Shown: positions 16,878-25,997 of the stretch, one piece after another | Layout of the letters: every line of letters starts with the position of its first letter | Position numbering within the stretch: position 1 is the first letter of the stretch | Assembly (NCBI GenBank): GCA_002270465.1 | Contig: NQOF01000009.1 | Location: 108,043 to 172,042 of the forward strand | DNA: 64,000 nt | Reading direction: 5' to 3' | From: Blautia hominis | Lineage (GTDB): Bacteria; Bacillota; Clostridia; Lachnospirales; Lachnospiraceae | The notes under the pieces: model-generated | The model's input: the letters and a program-made list of their open reading frames with translations, nothing else | Told to the model about the DNA's origin: nothing | Database searches by the model: none | Position numbers and translations under genes: made by a program

Positions 16878-17806
16878 CCCAATAACTCCACTGCCTTTTT
16901 GGCGATCCCTTCTTTGTTCAGACCATAATGATCAAATACTTCCTTTGATGTTCCCGTGATCACAGGGGCGTCCGGAAGTGCCATGCAGGCTGTCCTTTTC
17001 GGACAGTCTGCACCAATTATCATGCTGACCATAGAACCAAGACCGCCGTATGGCGCATGTTCCTCCACAGTGATCACTGCTTTTGCACGGGAGGCCGCCC
17101 GGATCACCGCTTCCTCGTCCAGCGGTTTCAGACAGTACATATCAAGGACTGAGGCAGAGATGCCTTTCTCCTGCAGTATCTCTGCCGCCTCCATGGCAGG
17201 GCGCACCATCTCCCCGCAGGCAATGAGTGCCACGTCTGTACCGTCCCGAAGGATAGTTGCCCTGTCCATAACAAACGGTACATTCTCCTCTGTATAGATG
17301 TCCTCCACCGGATTTCTCCCCACACGGATGTAAGCCGGTTTCTCATCCTTTAAAAGGTTCTCTATGAGCTTTTTGGTCTGGTGCCGGTCACTGGGCACAT
17401 AAACACGCATATTGGGAATTGCACACATAGCTGCAAAATCCTGGGCAGAATGATGGCTCATGCCCAGTGCCCCATAGCTGATGCCTCCGCTGATACCGAT
17501 CAATTTTACATTTGTATCGGAGTAGGCCACATCCACCTTTGCCTGCTCATAACTTCTGGTGCTTAAAAAACAGGCCGGGGACGCTGCAAAAGGCTTCTTG
17601 CCTGCCTTGGCCATTCCCGCGGAAATACTCACCAGATTCTGTTCCGCTATCCCCACCTCCACAAACTGTTCCGGATGTGCCTCTGCAAATGGAGCCAGGG
17701 AAGCGCTGCCTCTGGAATCACTACAGAGCACTACAATATCTTTATCGGTATCCGCGTGCTCATTTAATACATGGCAGATCGCCTGCCTGTTAGGTATTTT
17801 ATTCAT
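16874..17806 (-). CDS. Transketolase, C-terminal subunit (split enzyme)
   Basis: The 310-residue protein holds the pyrimidine-binding and C-terminal transketolase domains: the EVGIAEQNLVSISAGMA segment (about residues 52-68) with the TPP-activating Glu, and a C-terminal DMYCLKPLD block. It pairs with the N-terminal subunit, whose stop it overlaps by 8 bases, to make one functional heteromer. Split transketolases occur in specialised sugar pathways, for example apulose-4-phosphate transketolase (AptAB) and the sulfofructose transketolase, as well as in some central pathways. Tight linkage to the FGGY kinase argues for a dedicated catabolic role. Confidence 0.88.
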   Translation of the reverse strand: MNKIPNRQAICHVLNEHADTDKDIVVLCSDSRGSASLAPFAEAHPEQFVEVGIAEQNLVSISAGMAKAGKKPFAASPACFLSTRSYEQAKVDVAYSDTNVKLIGISGGISYGALGMSHHSAQDFAAMCAIPNMRVYVPSDRHQTKKLIENLLKDEKPAYIRVGRNPVEDIYTEENVPFVMDRATILRDGTDVALIACGEMVRPAMEAAEILQEKGISASVLDMYCLKPLDEEAVIRAASRAKAVITVEEHAPYGGLGSMVSMIIGADCPKRTACMALPDAPVITGTSKEVFDHYGLNKEGIAKKAVELLG

Positions 17807-18629
17807 TGCGGGCTGCCTCCTCTTTTTCTGTTAATTCCCTCACAGCCTGTTCATACTGCTGGACTGTGGGCACTTTGTGATGCCATTCTGCCGCATTTTC
17901 CATAAAGGAGACCCCGCAGCCCTTTATGGTATCCGCTATGACAACTGCAGGCCTTCCCTTCGCCTTTCTTGCATTCCCAAATGCCTTTAAGAGCGCATCC
18001 GTATCATTCCCATCCGCAGTCAGCACCTCCCAGCCAAAGGCTGCAAACCGGGCGGCCAGATTGTCATGATGCATGATATCCTCCGTACACCCGGATATCT
18101 GCAGGCGGTTTCTGTCCACAACTGCCAGAAGGTTATCAAGACCATACTGGGAGGCCGCCATAACCCCCTCCCATACAGATCCCTCGGCCAGTTCACCGTC
18201 CCCCATTACCGTATAAACACGGCTTGGCCGCTTATCCATCCTGCATGCCTTTGCAATGCCCACACAGACAGGAAGCCCATGCCCCAGGGAACCGGAATTC
18301 ATCTCAATACCGGGCAGCTTATTGTTGGGATGCCCAATATATTTTGAGCCAAATACAGAAAACTGTTCTTTCACTTCCTCTGCCGGAAAAAACCCCTTTG
18401 CAGCCAGAACTGCATAATAAGCCTCCACCGAATGCCCCTTACTCATGACAAAATAATCCCTGTCCGGGTCATCCTGATTCTGCGGACTTATATTCATCTC
18501 TTTAAAATACAGCGCTGTCAGTATGTCCATCACACTGAAATCACCGCCGATATGGCCTGTTTTGGCCCGGTAAACCATGTCCAGGACATCTCTTCGCATG
18601 GCATATGCCTTTGCCTTTAAATCATTCAT
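17799..18629 (-). CDS. Transketolase, N-terminal (TPP-binding) subunit
   Basis: The 276-residue protein has the TPP motif GDGELAEGSVWE (about residues 144-155) followed by AVVDRNRLQ (about 168-176), and SKGHSVEAYY and HIGGDFS segments typical of transketolase N-terminal domains. With the downstream gene it forms a split transketolase, moving a two-carbon ketol unit between sugars. It begins at an ATG behind AAAGGAG, 14 bases after the isomerase gene ends. The whole order is isomerase, transketolase N, transketolase C, kinase. Confidence 0.88.
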   Translation of the reverse strand: MNDLKAKAYAMRRDVLDMVYRAKTGHIGGDFSVMDILTALYFKEMNISPQNQDDPDRDYFVMSKGHSVEAYYAVLAAKGFFPAEEVKEQFSVFGSKYIGHPNNKLPGIEMNSGSLGHGLPVCVGIAKACRMDKRPSRVYTVMGDGELAEGSVWEGVMAASQYGLDNLLAVVDRNRLQISGCTEDIMHHDNLAARFAAFGWEVLTADGNDTDALLKAFGNARKAKGRPAVVIADTIKGCGVSFMENAAEWHHKVPTVQQYEQAVRELTEKEEAARNE

Positions 18630-18643
18630 CTGTCTTTGCTCCT

Positions 18644-20050
18644 TTATTTAACCGGGTTATAAACCGCTTCCCTGACTTTATCCTCCACCGGGTCATATAG
18701 ATCCGGTGTCACGCCTATATATTTACATGCTTCATACAAAATAGGGACCACGTTCTTATGGATACCCACACAGTGATGGATGTAGGGGCCGCAGACCAGT
18801 TTGTTTTCCAGCCGTTTTAAGTTCTCCACTTCCACCCATACATAGGTCCCCTTTGTGTAAGGCCCTTCCACACCCCTGGCGCTGCCAAGAAGCAGAGAAT
18901 ACTCCCCGTTATCACCATCGAAACGGCACAGGGTCATCTCACCGTGCTTTGCCTCTGCCTCCACTGCCCCCGGATGCTCAAAGGCAAGAGGATATCCTAT
19001 AGCCGGTTTCTCCTTTGCCACGGAAACAGGCCATGGGCCGCAGTGCTGAAGCAGCTCTCCGTTCTCATTGTCAGGATGGCGTACGGTCCAGTCCGCGAAA
19101 AAGGTACGTGCCTCATCCATGCCGGCAGCCTCCGCCATAACCGCTGTAACGGCACCATGGATATCCGTCTCACATACAACAGGGATCCCTTCCTCATTAA
19201 GCAGGGAGTTGGCGGCGCAGGGCATAATGCCGATCTCACCCTGCAAAGCGTTCCAGCACTGAATGGCAATGGCATTGCATCCGTATTTCTTTGCAAGGTT
19301 TTTCATGGCCACTTTCAGGGCCGCCACATTTTCCAGCTCATGTTCCCTGATCTTTATATACATATTTTCTTTGCACCAGGCAGCCACCTCTGCAGCTTCA
19401 GTACCCTCCTCTTTTACCCTCTTCATCTCTGCGGTCAGCTCGGGAATGGGCACCGGGGAAAGCTGGATATTGAATTTTTCCAGAAGTTCTCCCTCATTGC
19501 ACATGGTTGACCAGAAATCGAAGGGACGCGGCCCAATCTGTAAGATCCTGGTGCTTCTAAATGCCTTCACCACGTTACACACAGCCAGGAAATTGGAAAT
19601 GCCATTGGCAAATTCCGGGTCTGTCAGCCTGCAGTTTGTCAGGTATGTAAAAGGAATCCCAAATCTTCTGAATACCTTTCCCGTTGCAAAAAGCCCGCAC
19701 TGGCTGTCCCTTAACCGGACCCCGTTCTCATCCGGCCGCTCATCTCTCGGCCCCCACAGAAGAACAGGGATCCGCAGTGTTTTTGCAAGCCTTGCGCACA
19801 CATACTCTGTGCCGAAATTACAGTGCGGAAGGAAGAGGCCGTCCACCCCCGCTTTTAAAAACTTTTCAGCTATCTGCGAAACATCCCCGTCATCGTAGAG
19901 GAGTCCTTCCTCATTTATATCCTCAATATCTACCACCTCTATGCCCAGTTCCAAAAGGCGGGCTTTTGTAAGAGCTGCATATTTCAGGGCATCCGGGGCG
20001 CTGAAAATACTTCTTCTGGTTGGGGCAAAGCCCAGTTTTATCCGTTTCAT
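18644..20050 (-). CDS. L-fucose/D-arabinose isomerase-like protein (COG2407)
   Basis: The 468-residue protein resembles the FucI/AraA superfamily. The VCETDIHGAVTAVM segment (about residues 290-303) supplies Glu and Asp ligands for the catalytic metal, and a C-terminal HHCVGIH segment a His. It is shorter than true L-fucose isomerase (about 590 residues), so it belongs to the COG2407 group, whose substrates vary. It probably converts an aldose to the ketose that the FGGY kinase then phosphorylates. RBS GAGG precedes the ATG, 24 bases after the second UroD-like gene. L-fucose released by the GH29 enzyme is one candidate; a branched or methylated pentose is another. Confidence 0.78.
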   Translation of the reverse strand: MKRIKLGFAPTRRSIFSAPDALKYAALTKARLLELGIEVVDIEDINEEGLLYDDGDVSQIAEKFLKAGVDGLFLPHCNFGTEYVCARLAKTLRIPVLLWGPRDERPDENGVRLRDSQCGLFATGKVFRRFGIPFTYLTNCRLTDPEFANGISNFLAVCNVVKAFRSTRILQIGPRPFDFWSTMCNEGELLEKFNIQLSPVPIPELTAEMKRVKEEGTEAAEVAAWCKENMYIKIREHELENVAALKVAMKNLAKKYGCNAIAIQCWNALQGEIGIMPCAANSLLNEEGIPVVCETDIHGAVTAVMAEAAGMDEARTFFADWTVRHPDNENGELLQHCGPWPVSVAKEKPAIGYPLAFEHPGAVEAEAKHGEMTLCRFDGDNGEYSLLLGSARGVEGPYTKGTYVWVEVENLKRLENKLVCGPYIHHCVGIHKNVVPILYEACKYIGVTPDLYDPVEDKVREAVYNPVK

Positions 20051-20074
20051 TTATATATCCTCACTTATCTCTCT

Positions 20075-21121
20075 TTACTCTATTCCTTTTATCTCCCTGC
20101 ACGCCCGGAGAAAATACCGTATCTGTGTATCGGGGACCTGACTGTCAATGCCCACACAGGACACGGACACCTTTCTGCCGTTTTCCTGCCCATCCCTTAC
20201 AAGGGCCTGCACCTCCTCCGTGATCTGGGTTTCTGAGGCGCTCATCAGACGGACCGGGCTGTATCTGGCATTCAAAAACACACCCGGCAGCTTTCCCCGG
20301 ACCGCCTTTATATCAGAGAAGGCCCCCACCTCGGCAAACGCAAGGTTCTTTATCTTGGAATACCCATCCACCACGTGTTCCATACTTTTCCCACAGTGAT
20401 GGATGCCAAAATGTCCGAAGGCATCTGCCAGTCTCCGGTCGTGCTTCAGGAGAAATTTTTCATAAATATCATTGGACACCATCTCAACGGAACAGTTTGA
20501 AGTCAGATATACATCCGGCACCGTCCTGCGGACAATGGCGGTCACTCCCCCTGAAATATCACCGGAAAGACGGTAAAAACGTTTTCCCACTTCCAATGAA
20601 AGCTCCGTTATCTTTTCCAACAGAGTTTCCACCTCCTCCGGGGCTGTATAATAGGAGAGGAGCACCTCCTGCCCCATAAGGTCCATGGCTATATTCTGGA
20701 TTCCCATGAGGTTCACATAGGTCTCCACATAGCCGAATCTCTCTTTCAGGTAATCCATCTGTTTCTGTATTCCGGCCCATACCGGGCTTTCATCCAGATT
20801 GGGCACTTTCACCTCCCCTATGGCATCCTCATCCAGATTCAGACATTCCACCTGCGGCGAATTATCTGCCTGGAAGCGTATCCGGCAGCCCAGTATCTCA
20901 GAATGCAGATACCCTGCTGCCAGCAGGTCTGTGCCCAGAAGCGGACGTCTCTTTGGCTCCTTTTCCCCAATCCCGTAATCCCCGAAGTGTTCGTACAATG
21001 TTTTTCTCATGCGCACATCACATTCTATCCGGTACCTGGGGTCATCAAAAAATTCCTGGGTAAAATCCACGCCGGCATTCTTATGCCACCAGCTTGGATG
21101 AAAGGTTATATCATATCTCAT
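20075..21121 (-). CDS. UroD-family methyltransferase-like protein (second of adjacent pair)
   Basis: The 348-residue protein belongs to the uroporphyrinogen decarboxylase/MtaA superfamily. It keeps the zinc signature of corrinoid-dependent methyltransferases: His241-x-Cys243 in IHHCGK and Cys322 in VSCVGIDSQVPD, which matches the terminal GCGxPxxTP-type loop. True UroD lacks these ligands. It overlaps the preceding UroD-like gene by 4 bases. No haem genes and no corrinoid protein are nearby. Its place inside a sugar operon, directly before the isomerase, suggests action on a sugar or sugar-derived methyl group, but this is inference. Confidence 0.75.
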   Translation of the reverse strand: MRYDITFHPSWWHKNAGVDFTQEFFDDPRYRIECDVRMRKTLYEHFGDYGIGEKEPKRRPLLGTDLLAAGYLHSEILGCRIRFQADNSPQVECLNLDEDAIGEVKVPNLDESPVWAGIQKQMDYLKERFGYVETYVNLMGIQNIAMDLMGQEVLLSYYTAPEEVETLLEKITELSLEVGKRFYRLSGDISGGVTAIVRRTVPDVYLTSNCSVEMVSNDIYEKFLLKHDRRLADAFGHFGIHHCGKSMEHVVDGYSKIKNLAFAEVGAFSDIKAVRGKLPGVFLNARYSPVRLMSASETQITEEVQALVRDGQENGRKVSVSCVGIDSQVPDTQIRYFLRACREIKGIE

Positions 21122-22260
21122 AGTCCTGTCTTTTCCTCCAACTCATGCAGACGCCTGTACAGCCTTTCCTGTTCCTCCGGTGTTTTGCAGTATGTCACAC
21201 AGATCAGGCGCCGCCCCGGCCTCCAAAGCTGTTCAAAAGCCCGGAAGCTGTTTTCCTCATCTCCCACTGCCCTGGCATTGAGAATAATCCCGCTGTGGGC
21301 AAACGCCTCGCCAAACACCCCCGGATCATTTGGACTGGGATCTGTCTCAATGGTAAATGCCCCGTCTGCGCTGAGGATATTCCCGAACCCCTTCACCATG
21401 GGGATTTTTTTCTCCCACACGCCGCAGGAATGATATGCCATGCCGCCCAGGATATTTCCGATCCTCTCGTCTGATCCCTGAAAAAGTTCCCGGTAATCAT
21501 CACCACTTATCATGATAGAGGTATCATCACTGAGTCCCACACCCGCAAAAGCCCTGCTGCTGGCAAATCCATGTCCCGGGCTTGCAAGTGCATCGCCGAT
21601 CAGTTTTTTCTGTTCCTGCAGAAAGCCGATCAGAAGGTCCGCACACAGTGCCGCAGCACTTTTCAGTCCATCCGGGTCCTCGAAAACTTCCATGAACAGG
21701 TCTGTCACCGGAAGCAGGTACGTGAGCATATTGAGGGGCGATTGGATATCGCTGAAGGATACCGGAACCTTTCCCTTGGTCTTATCCATGAAATATTCTA
21801 TCATTTCCAGGTTCCTGCGGCCCTCCGGTGTCTGTGATATGGGGACAAAGTCCGCATCCAGGATTTCCCGGGAAGATGAAAATTTTGCCTTAACGCTGGG
21901 CGCCTGCTGGGGCAGCCACTGGTAACTGCTGCCGAAACAGGATGCAATATACCCAATTCCATACCACGGCTCCAGAAAATTGGCGATATCTGCTTTATAA
22001 TCCATGCTTTTTTTCAGGGCCCCGAGCTGCAATGCCAGAGATTCTCTGTAATCCCTGCATTTATCATAAAATACGCCGTCTGCCCGCACTCTCCGGTACA
22101 CCAGCAGACCCTGTTGTCCTTCCCAAAAATCCCTGTTTTTTTCCAGCATGGATGCTTCATATTCCCCATATGCTTCAAGATCAAAGTTTTCCGGGTCTAT
22201 GGGCGCCACCTGCGTCCCCTGGGAATCTCTCAGTGTCGTGTCAAATTTTATCTGTTTCAA
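21118..22260 (-). CDS. UroD-family methyltransferase-like protein (first of adjacent pair)
   Basis: The 380-residue protein is a distant paralogue of its neighbour with the same fold signature. A His277-x-Cys279 pair in AYHSCGVW and cysteines 354 and 358 in LICVTYCKTPEEQ reproduce the H-x-C...C zinc site of methylcobamide-type methyltransferases. The gene lies 11 bases after the sugar-binding lipoprotein gene and overlaps the second UroD-like gene by 4 bases (ATGA), so the products are likely made in equal amounts and may form a heterodimer. The substrate is unknown. Haem synthesis is unlikely given the zinc motif and the context. Confidence 0.75.
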   Translation of the reverse strand: MKQIKFDTTLRDSQGTQVAPIDPENFDLEAYGEYEASMLEKNRDFWEGQQGLLVYRRVRADGVFYDKCRDYRESLALQLGALKKSMDYKADIANFLEPWYGIGYIASCFGSSYQWLPQQAPSVKAKFSSSREILDADFVPISQTPEGRRNLEMIEYFMDKTKGKVPVSFSDIQSPLNMLTYLLPVTDLFMEVFEDPDGLKSAAALCADLLIGFLQEQKKLIGDALASPGHGFASSRAFAGVGLSDDTSIMISGDDYRELFQGSDERIGNILGGMAYHSCGVWEKKIPMVKGFGNILSADGAFTIETDPSPNDPGVFGEAFAHSGIILNARAVGDEENSFRAFEQLWRPGRRLICVTYCKTPEEQERLYRRLHELEEKTGL

Positions 22261-22271
22261 AATATTTCTCC

Positions 22272-24026
22272 CTATTCATAATCCTCCACCTTTTTAACCG
22301 CAGCTTCCCAGGCATCCCTGTAATATGTCTCAACCTGTTCCATACCAAGCTGTCCGGCCTGTGCCCTCATGGACTCCCAGAGTTTTTCAAACTCCTGCTC
22401 ATCCTGTGCATAGACCATTTTCCATGAAATGTCCCGGACGATCTCACCGATAGCCGAAACTTTTGTCTTCATCTCATCCGACGCGGTGGGTATCATATTG
22501 ACTGCCATGGTGGATTTTGCTATCATATCATTTTTCCTCAGATACTCACCGATGGTATCTGTGCCTAAAAATCCATTGATCTCCCGCTGAACCAGCGTCT
22601 CGTTATTTTTCCCGCTGTCCGGCCAGTACCTGTAACTGATGGTGTGTCCGTCTTCCATAACTGTGGACGCCTGGAGTCCAAGGGCATTGAAGGGGTCAAT
22701 ACCGTCTGCAAAGGAGCCGCCGTTCTCAAACGGCATCAGATCCTCTGACTTATTATTGATGATCTCCCAGCCCTCTTCTGTGACTTTCGGCGTTTTCTCA
22801 CTGTCATACTCCCACAGACATCCCTCCGGCCCGTTATACAGATATTTTTCCACCTGAGGATCATAAAACCAATTGAGAAATTCACACGCCTTCTCCGGAT
22901 TTCTGCAGTTTTTGCTGACTGCATAGTACCAGTTCCTTCCAATGGTCTGGTCCGGGGCTTCATAAATCTTCATATCGTCCGCCGGAATATTTACATAACC
23001 GTCCGGAATGTATTTGTTATTCACATGTCCGGAAGGAACATCATTGTAGGCTCCTGTCAGCCAGGAAAACCAGGAGAACAGGATCCGCCCCTGACTGAAT
23101 TTTTTCTCTAGGTTACTGTAACTCTGGGTCCTGGAATCCGGGTCAAGAAGACCTCTCTGATTGGCTTCATAATAAAAGTGGAGTGCCCGCTTATAAAAAC
23201 TGTTCTCGTCCAGTATGGAACTGGTGGCCTTTGTCAGAACATTTGTCTCCATGAGAGGTGATATATACTCAGTGTCAATACCGTAGAAATAAGAGAGGGC
23301 CGCAATCTCCAGAACCGAATATTTATCCCAGTCGGTAAAAAGTGAAAATCCGTATACCTTCTCCCCGTTTTGGGTGTATGGCTTGATCTCCACCATTTTC
23401 TCCACAACATCCAGATAATCCTCCAGCGTTTCCACCTTTGGCTTTCCTGCTTTCTTGTAAGTATCCCACTGCAGCATAGGCATCCAGTTGTAAGCATTCT
23501 CTGAGACAGGGCCTATGGATGTGGGCATAATATATAAATCTCCCGTTTTGCCGCTGTTGTACTCTCTGGAATAATCCACTGCCTTCTCATAATACTCAGT
23601 CTCGAATATGGATGGAAGAATCTCCTCATACTCATTAAGCGGCAGCAGCAGCCCGGCGTCCATGGCCATCTGTGCCTGGTCCAAATCCTTAAAGCCTATA
23701 ATATCCGGAAGGTTACCGGATGCCATATACTGCTTCAGCTTCTGCTCCACTCCGGTCCCGGTGGGATAAAATTCTATTTTGATATTCGTATCCTCATAAA
23801 GCTTTCTGGCTGCCCATCCTTCCCAGATCCCTGCGTCTGCCGTAACTGCCTGTTGGACAAAAGCCGTCAGCACTACATCATTTTCCCCGTTTTCCTCAGT
23901 CAAAGCACTTTTTCCCCCGGCTCCGCATCCTGTCAGAACCAATACCGCCGTCCCTGCTAAAAACAGCCTTCTTTTCCATCCTGTTTCAGCCTGTTTCTTC
24001 CTTCTGCCCTTATCTGATCCAGCCAT
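22272..24026 (-). CDS. Sugar-binding lipoprotein of an ABC transporter (no own permease)
   Basis: The 584-residue protein has a basic N-terminus, a hydrophobic stretch and a lipobox LTGC (Cys about 34), then a family-1 type extracellular solute-binding domain like that of LipO/YtcQ. It would sit on the outer face of the membrane and capture oligosaccharide. The ATG at 24026 is preceded by GGGAGGAAGAGG; longer starts lack this. It heads the unit that runs through the UroD-like pair, isomerase, transketolase and kinase to GH78. No permease lies beside it; the nearest permeases (36.3-38.1 kb) already have their own binding protein. It diverges from the histidine kinase gene. Confidence 0.85.
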   Translation of the reverse strand: MAGSDKGRRKKQAETGWKRRLFLAGTAVLVLTGCGAGGKSALTEENGENDVVLTAFVQQAVTADAGIWEGWAARKLYEDTNIKIEFYPTGTGVEQKLKQYMASGNLPDIIGFKDLDQAQMAMDAGLLLPLNEYEEILPSIFETEYYEKAVDYSREYNSGKTGDLYIMPTSIGPVSENAYNWMPMLQWDTYKKAGKPKVETLEDYLDVVEKMVEIKPYTQNGEKVYGFSLFTDWDKYSVLEIAALSYFYGIDTEYISPLMETNVLTKATSSILDENSFYKRALHFYYEANQRGLLDPDSRTQSYSNLEKKFSQGRILFSWFSWLTGAYNDVPSGHVNNKYIPDGYVNIPADDMKIYEAPDQTIGRNWYYAVSKNCRNPEKACEFLNWFYDPQVEKYLYNGPEGCLWEYDSEKTPKVTEEGWEIINNKSEDLMPFENGGSFADGIDPFNALGLQASTVMEDGHTISYRYWPDSGKNNETLVQREINGFLGTDTIGEYLRKNDMIAKSTMAVNMIPTASDEMKTKVSAIGEIVRDISWKMVYAQDEQEFEKLWESMRAQAGQLGMEQVETYYRDAWEAAVKKVEDYE

Positions 24027-24173
24027 TTCCTCTTCCTCCCGTATCTGCATCCTTTGGTATCGTAATTGCATTTTTTAATATCCACTGCTATAATATAGGC
24101 ATCTTAAACCGCCATTTTACTGTCTTCATTATAACAGATAACACTATACATTCCCATAAACAAGGAGATACCC

Positions 24174-25994
24174 ATGATCAAGAAACTGGCATCCGGATAT
24201 TATTCTAAAATGCTGCTGATTTGTATCATCACTGTATGTACGGTCACCGTTTCTCTTTTTCTTTTAAGCAGCCGCCTCATTAAGGAGCAGGAAAAAAATG
24301 ATTTTCTCAAAGATTATGATATTGTGATCAGCAATCTCTCCGCCATCCTGACTGCCAGGCAGAATTCCATGGCCAACACCCTGGCCCCTGTATTTTCCAG
24401 CGAATCCAGATACCAGACACTCTGCAGGCTTTACAGAGAAGACTTTTCCCCTGATTCCTCCACAAACTATTCCATTGTGCAGATGCTGGGGGAGATCTGC
24501 CGGTATGACCAGAATCTGCGCGGCATTCTTCTGCTGACCAGAACAGGACGGCTTTACCAGTACAGTCCCGCTTACGACACCATCACGCCCCTGAAGCTCA
24601 GTCAGAACACTTATAAGATGGAACCTTACCGGCTCCGTGTCCTTTCTGATGCCCAGCTTGATTCCCTCAGCTCCGAATATGAAAAACCGGGGGATCATGT
24701 GTACGGCCTTACAGGAACTATTTTTGACTACTCCGGAGACGAGCTGATCCCCTTTGGACAGATGATTCTTCTGTATGGGGTATCAGAGTTTTCCAATACC
24801 ATAGCAGACTCCCATCTGAACGAATCGGGAGTCTTCACCATTACGGATAAGGAGGATCACATCATCTATAACTCTGCAGGTGAATACACCTCCCCGGAAG
24901 ATCTGATCCTTCCTGACATTACCTCTGTTGATGGCAATACCCAGCAGACCTCCGCGGTCCGCCGGATGCTGCATGGGGACCCTTATTACCATGCCTGGAC
25001 AGGCAGCAGCCGCTATGAATATTATACCGGCTACCAGGTTCCCGCTTCCCTGGTGGAAAACAGCTTTTCCCAGATAATCCTGGCATCCCTCGCCCTTGTT
25101 ATCTGCCTTTCATCCATACTTCTCTACGTGGTCACCCTGCGTACTTCAGACCGGAAGATCAAGACCATCCAGGCCGGTATGGGCCTTGTAGGACAAAACA
25201 ACCTGGATTACCGGCTGCCCGTACCGAAAAGCAATGATGAATTCACACAGATCATCAGCAGCTTCAACGGCATGTGTGATGAGCTCCAGCGAAATGTGGA
25301 AAAAGCATACCTCTATGAAATATCACAGAAGAAGGCAGAGCTGTATGCCATGCAGACCAGTATCAACCCCCATTTCCTGTATAACACCCTGGAACAGATC
25401 CGGGTTCAGATCATGAAGGGTCAGTACAGTGATGCCTCCCAGATGCTGCTGCTTCTCTCAAAAATGTACCGGAACCAGACAAGACGCAACCTCTATGTCT
25501 CCATCGGCGAGGAACTGAATCTCTGTGAAAACCTGATCAACCTGTACATGTACCGCTATGGTAACTTTGACTACGAATTCATCATCGGAGGCTCCCTGAA
25601 AATTTACGGCATCCCCAAAAACACCCTGCAGCCCCTTATAGAGAATTATTTTGTACACGGTCTTGTCCCGGACCGGGATGACAATTTTCTTACCGTTTCT
25701 GTACAGCCGGTAAAACAGAATGGGGAAAACTGGCTGGAATTCTACATTGACGATGACGGTTATTCCATATCCTCAGAAGACCTGGCTGCACTGGAGGAAA
25801 AACTTTCCCAGCCTGTCCTAAGCCGCAACGAGGATAACGGTTTTGCACTTTCCAATGTAAATACACGGCTGATGCTGGTATTCGGCAAGGATTCCGGCCT
25901 GCATGTCTCCAGAGGTTTCGGAGACCATGGATTCCGGGTAACTTTCCGGATCCCACCCATGCTTCCTGAAACCCTTGGAAGCCCCCAGGGGTAA
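24174..25994 (+). CDS. YesM-type sensor histidine kinase
   Basis: The 606-residue kinase has one membrane span at residues 12-32, a large extracellular sensor (about 33-300), a second span (about 302-323), a HAMP-like linker and a cytoplasmic His_kinase domain with the phospho-acceptor His400 in SINPHFLYNTLEQIR. The HATPase domain ends the protein. This is the LytS/YesM class that pairs with AraC-type (YesN) response regulators to control carbohydrate loci. No regulator is adjacent; the YesN-like gene at 38.4 kb is the likely partner. It diverges from the binding-lipoprotein gene and converges on the GH31 gene with a 3-base gap. Confidence 0.9.
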   Translation: MIKKLASGYYSKMLLICIITVCTVTVSLFLLSSRLIKEQEKNDFLKDYDIVISNLSAILTARQNSMANTLAPVFSSESRYQTLCRLYREDFSPDSSTNYSIVQMLGEICRYDQNLRGILLLTRTGRLYQYSPAYDTITPLKLSQNTYKMEPYRLRVLSDAQLDSLSSEYEKPGDHVYGLTGTIFDYSGDELIPFGQMILLYGVSEFSNTIADSHLNESGVFTITDKEDHIIYNSAGEYTSPEDLILPDITSVDGNTQQTSAVRRMLHGDPYYHAWTGSSRYEYYTGYQVPASLVENSFSQIILASLALVICLSSILLYVVTLRTSDRKIKTIQAGMGLVGQNNLDYRLPVPKSNDEFTQIISSFNGMCDELQRNVEKAYLYEISQKKAELYAMQTSINPHFLYNTLEQIRVQIMKGQYSDASQMLLLLSKMYRNQTRRNLYVSIGEELNLCENLINLYMYRYGNFDYEFIIGGSLKIYGIPKNTLQPLIENYFVHGLVPDRDDNFLTVSVQPVKQNGENWLEFYIDDDGYSISSEDLAALEEKLSQPVLSRNEDNGFALSNVNTRLMLVFGKDSGLHVSRGFGDHGFRVTFRIPPMLPETLGSPQG

Positions 25995-25997
25995 GTC

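Noticed and set aside
20075-22260. Haem biosynthesis uroporphyrinogen decarboxylase
   Set aside because: Both proteins carry the methyltransferase zinc motif and lie in a sugar operon with no other tetrapyrrole gene.
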